Source: Paracoccaceae bacterium
GTDB taxonomy: Bacteria > Pseudomonadota > Alphaproteobacteria > Rhodobacterales > Rhodobacteraceae
DNA length: 64,000 nucleotides
Direction of reading: 5' to 3'
NCBI GenBank assembly: GCA_017854585.1
Contig: JAFMHK010000002.1
Coordinates: forward strand, 124,001 to 188,000
Part shown: in pieces, positions 62,898 through 64,000 of the stretch
Layout of the letters: every line of letters begins with the position of its first letter
Position numbering within the stretch: position 1 is the stretch's first letter
The notes under the pieces: generated by a model
Seen by the model: the letters and a program-made list of their open reading frames with translations, nothing else
Database searches by the model: none
Told to the model about the DNA's origin: nothing
Program-made: the position numbers and the translations under genes

Positions 62898-63530
62898 CTA
62901 GCGCATCGGGCTGAAAATCGCCTCGGTCAGCGTGCAGTCGCGCACCGCATCCGCACCGCAGACACGCGGCTCAAGGTCTCGCGACAGGCAGATCCGCACT
63001 TCCTGCACGCGGCCATCACGACAGGTAACGGTCAGCATGTCGGGTTCGAGATCCGGGTTCACCTCGAGAAATGCCTCTTCGATCACGGCGGCGGGCAGGC
63101 GCACCTCGCGCGCCAGGTCGTCAAGCAGCGGTGGGCGCGTGACGCGGCCATACGCCTCTCGCGACAGGGTAAAATAGTCCTCTGCCGGCAGGCCGCTACA
63201 GACCCCGTGCTTGCGCCACTGGTGCCACGCCAACCCGCCCGAGCCCATGATATCCACCATGTCGGCGGTCATGCCGCGCGACGGCGGGCGTTCGGATGTG
63301 GGGCAAAAGCTGGGCCAGCCGCGCGCGTATTGCGGCCAGAGCCCGTGCAGCGTGAATCCGTAGTTCTGGCCCGGATCACATTGGTCGCTGCCGCGTGCAT
63401 CGCCTTCGATTGCGCACCATGTCGGTGTCCAACTCAGGCTGAGCACATAGTAATCGAAGACGCCTGCGGGCTCTCCATCCGCCCGCGCAATTCCCGTCAT
63501 CAGCAGCAGCGCCAGCAGCGTTCGCATCAT
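62898..63530 (-). CDS. Ribonuclease T2 family protein
   Basis: A 210-residue secreted protein. A signal peptide covers about residues 1-17 (MMRTLLALLLMTGIARA). Conserved active-site segment I is GFTLHGLWPQ (H62) and segment II is WHQWRKHGVC (H103, Q104, K107, H108). Cysteines for disulfides fit the periplasm. RNase T2 enzymes normally have Glu where Q104 stands, so catalysis may be altered. Expected role is cleavage of RNA in the periplasm or outside the cell, giving 2',3'-cyclic nucleotides. Confidence 0.9.
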   Translation of the reverse strand: MMRTLLALLLMTGIARADGEPAGVFDYYVLSLSWTPTWCAIEGDARGSDQCDPGQNYGFTLHGLWPQYARGWPSFCPTSERPPSRGMTADMVDIMGSGGLAWHQWRKHGVCSGLPAEDYFTLSREAYGRVTRPPLLDDLAREVRLPAAVIEEAFLEVNPDLEPDMLTVTCRDGRVQEVRICLSRDLEPRVCGADAVRDCTLTEAIFSPMR

Positions 63531-63655
63531 TTGCCCTTCCCCTTGACCCGTTCAGCCCCTATATAGCCGCCAACTTCCCCGAAATCGAGGAACCGCGGAG
63601 ACCCTCCGCAGCCGCTTCCACGGCACAGTCGAATTGCATGTTCAAGGAGCCACCG

Positions 63656-64000
63656 ATGACCAAACCGATCATGGCCAAAGCCACCGCAGTCTGGCTGGTC
63701 GACAACACGACACTCAGCTTCAAGCAGATTGGCGATTTCTGCGGATTGCACGAGCTTGAAGTGCAGGGCATCGCCGATGGCGACGTGGCCGTGGGCGTCA
63801 AGGGCTTTGATCCGGTCGTGAACAACCAACTGACCCAGCAAGAGATCGACAAGGCCGAGGCGGACCCGTCATACAAGCTCAAGCTGAAATTCAACGCCGC
63901 CGCCGTCGGCGAGGAAAAGCGCCGTGGCCCCCGCTATACGCCCCTGTCCAAGCGGCAGGACCGTCCTGCCTCGATCCTGTGGCTGGTCAAGTTCCATCCT
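63656..64000 (+). CDS. trcR: Cell cycle regulator TrcR, DUF1013 (3' partial)
   Basis: The first 115 residues of a protein that continues past the window. KATAVWLVDNTTLSFKQIGDFCGLHELEVQGIADGDVA is a helix-turn-helix-like DUF1013 start, and YTPLSKRQDRPASILWLVKFHP is conserved. AAGGAG six bases before ATG 63656 is a strong ribosome site. In alphaproteobacteria TrcR is linked to cell cycle transcription. The AT-rich TATATAG at 63560-63566 upstream may be part of its promoter. Confidence 0.9.
   Translation, partial: MTKPIMAKATAVWLVDNTTLSFKQIGDFCGLHELEVQGIADGDVAVGVKGFDPVVNNQLTQQEIDKAEADPSYKLKLKFNAAAVGEEKRRGPRYTPLSKRQDRPASILWLVKFHP

Noticed and set aside
1-64000. Mobile elements, prophage, CRISPR arrays, toxin-antitoxin pairs or tRNA genes
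   Set aside because: No transposase, integrase, phage structural gene, regularly spaced repeats or tRNA T-loop/acceptor pattern was seen. The gene content is that of a stable chromosome.

Overview
The window reads as a continuous piece of chromosome from an alphaproteobacterium of the Rhodobacteraceae (Roseobacter/Rhodobacter group). The evidence is high GC content, tightly packed operons with many 4-base ATGA overlaps, an fnrL-hemN pair next to a uspA/ccoNOQP-ccoGHIS block, a dnaX-ybaB-recR cluster, and a trcR (DUF1013) gene at the right edge. I cannot name the species. I see no phage, insertion sequence, CRISPR array or tRNA gene.

Layout. (1) Positions 1-7501, plus strand: a NitT/TauT-type ABC importer (binding protein cut by the window edge, ATPase, permease) in line with a cytosine-deaminase-like amidohydrolase, a GlcD-like FAD oxidase, two tandem flavodoxin-fold NAD(P)H oxidoreductases and a 2-oxoglutarate/Fe(II)-type oxygenase. 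It looks like a catabolic operon for an unidentified small, probably N-heterocyclic, compound. (2) 7441-19061: a galactoside-use locus. A nine-gene minus-strand operon encodes the sugar-binding protein, two permeases, a GH4 glycosidase, an SDR dehydrogenase, DgoK, DgoA, an SMP-30 lactonase and a GH42 beta-galactosidase. A divergent plus-strand pair encodes an IclR regulator and the transporter ATPase. Together they suggest import of alpha/beta-galactosides, hydrolysis, and oxidation of galactose by the De Ley-Doudoroff route. The galactonate dehydratase step is not in the window. (3) 19062-23208: a sulfotransferase and two glycosyltransferase genes, probably for a surface glycan. (4) 23259-29916: hemC and hemE (divergent), an outer-membrane barrel protein, a GT4 glycosyltransferase, hemF, and a D,D-carboxypeptidase with a SPOR tail.

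(5) 30016-41712: the microaerobic respiration block. ccoNOQP encodes the cbb3 oxidase and ccoGHIS its assembly proteins, including a 52-residue CcoS. It also holds a universal stress protein, FnrL, and oxygen-independent hemN. Three good FNR boxes sit upstream of ccoG, between ccoN and uspA, and between fnrL and hemN, so FnrL probably couples oxidase, stress protein and anaerobic haem synthesis. (6) 41741-47613: a yejABEF-type peptide ABC importer. (7) 47786-54357: membrane-anchored cytochrome c, pheA, a membrane-anchored NYN/Zc3h12a-like nuclease, an EamA exporter, an SRPBCC protein, nudC and a cpdB-like nucleotidase. (8) 54542-57240: a second NitT/TauT-type ABC importer, followed by the 4.5S SRP RNA gene (ffs), rsgA, a DUF1185 protein and a small membrane protein. 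(9) 59661-64000: dnaX, ybaB, recR, a repeat-bearing spacer, an RNase T2 gene and the start of trcR.

The points most worth following are the unassigned operon at 1-7501, the galactose SDR without its catalytic lysine, an RNase T2 with Glu replaced by Gln in the active site, the membrane-tethered NYN nuclease, a small low-GC membrane ORF inside the cbb3 locus, stem-loops after three binding-protein genes, and a dispersed 26-bp intergenic repeat.
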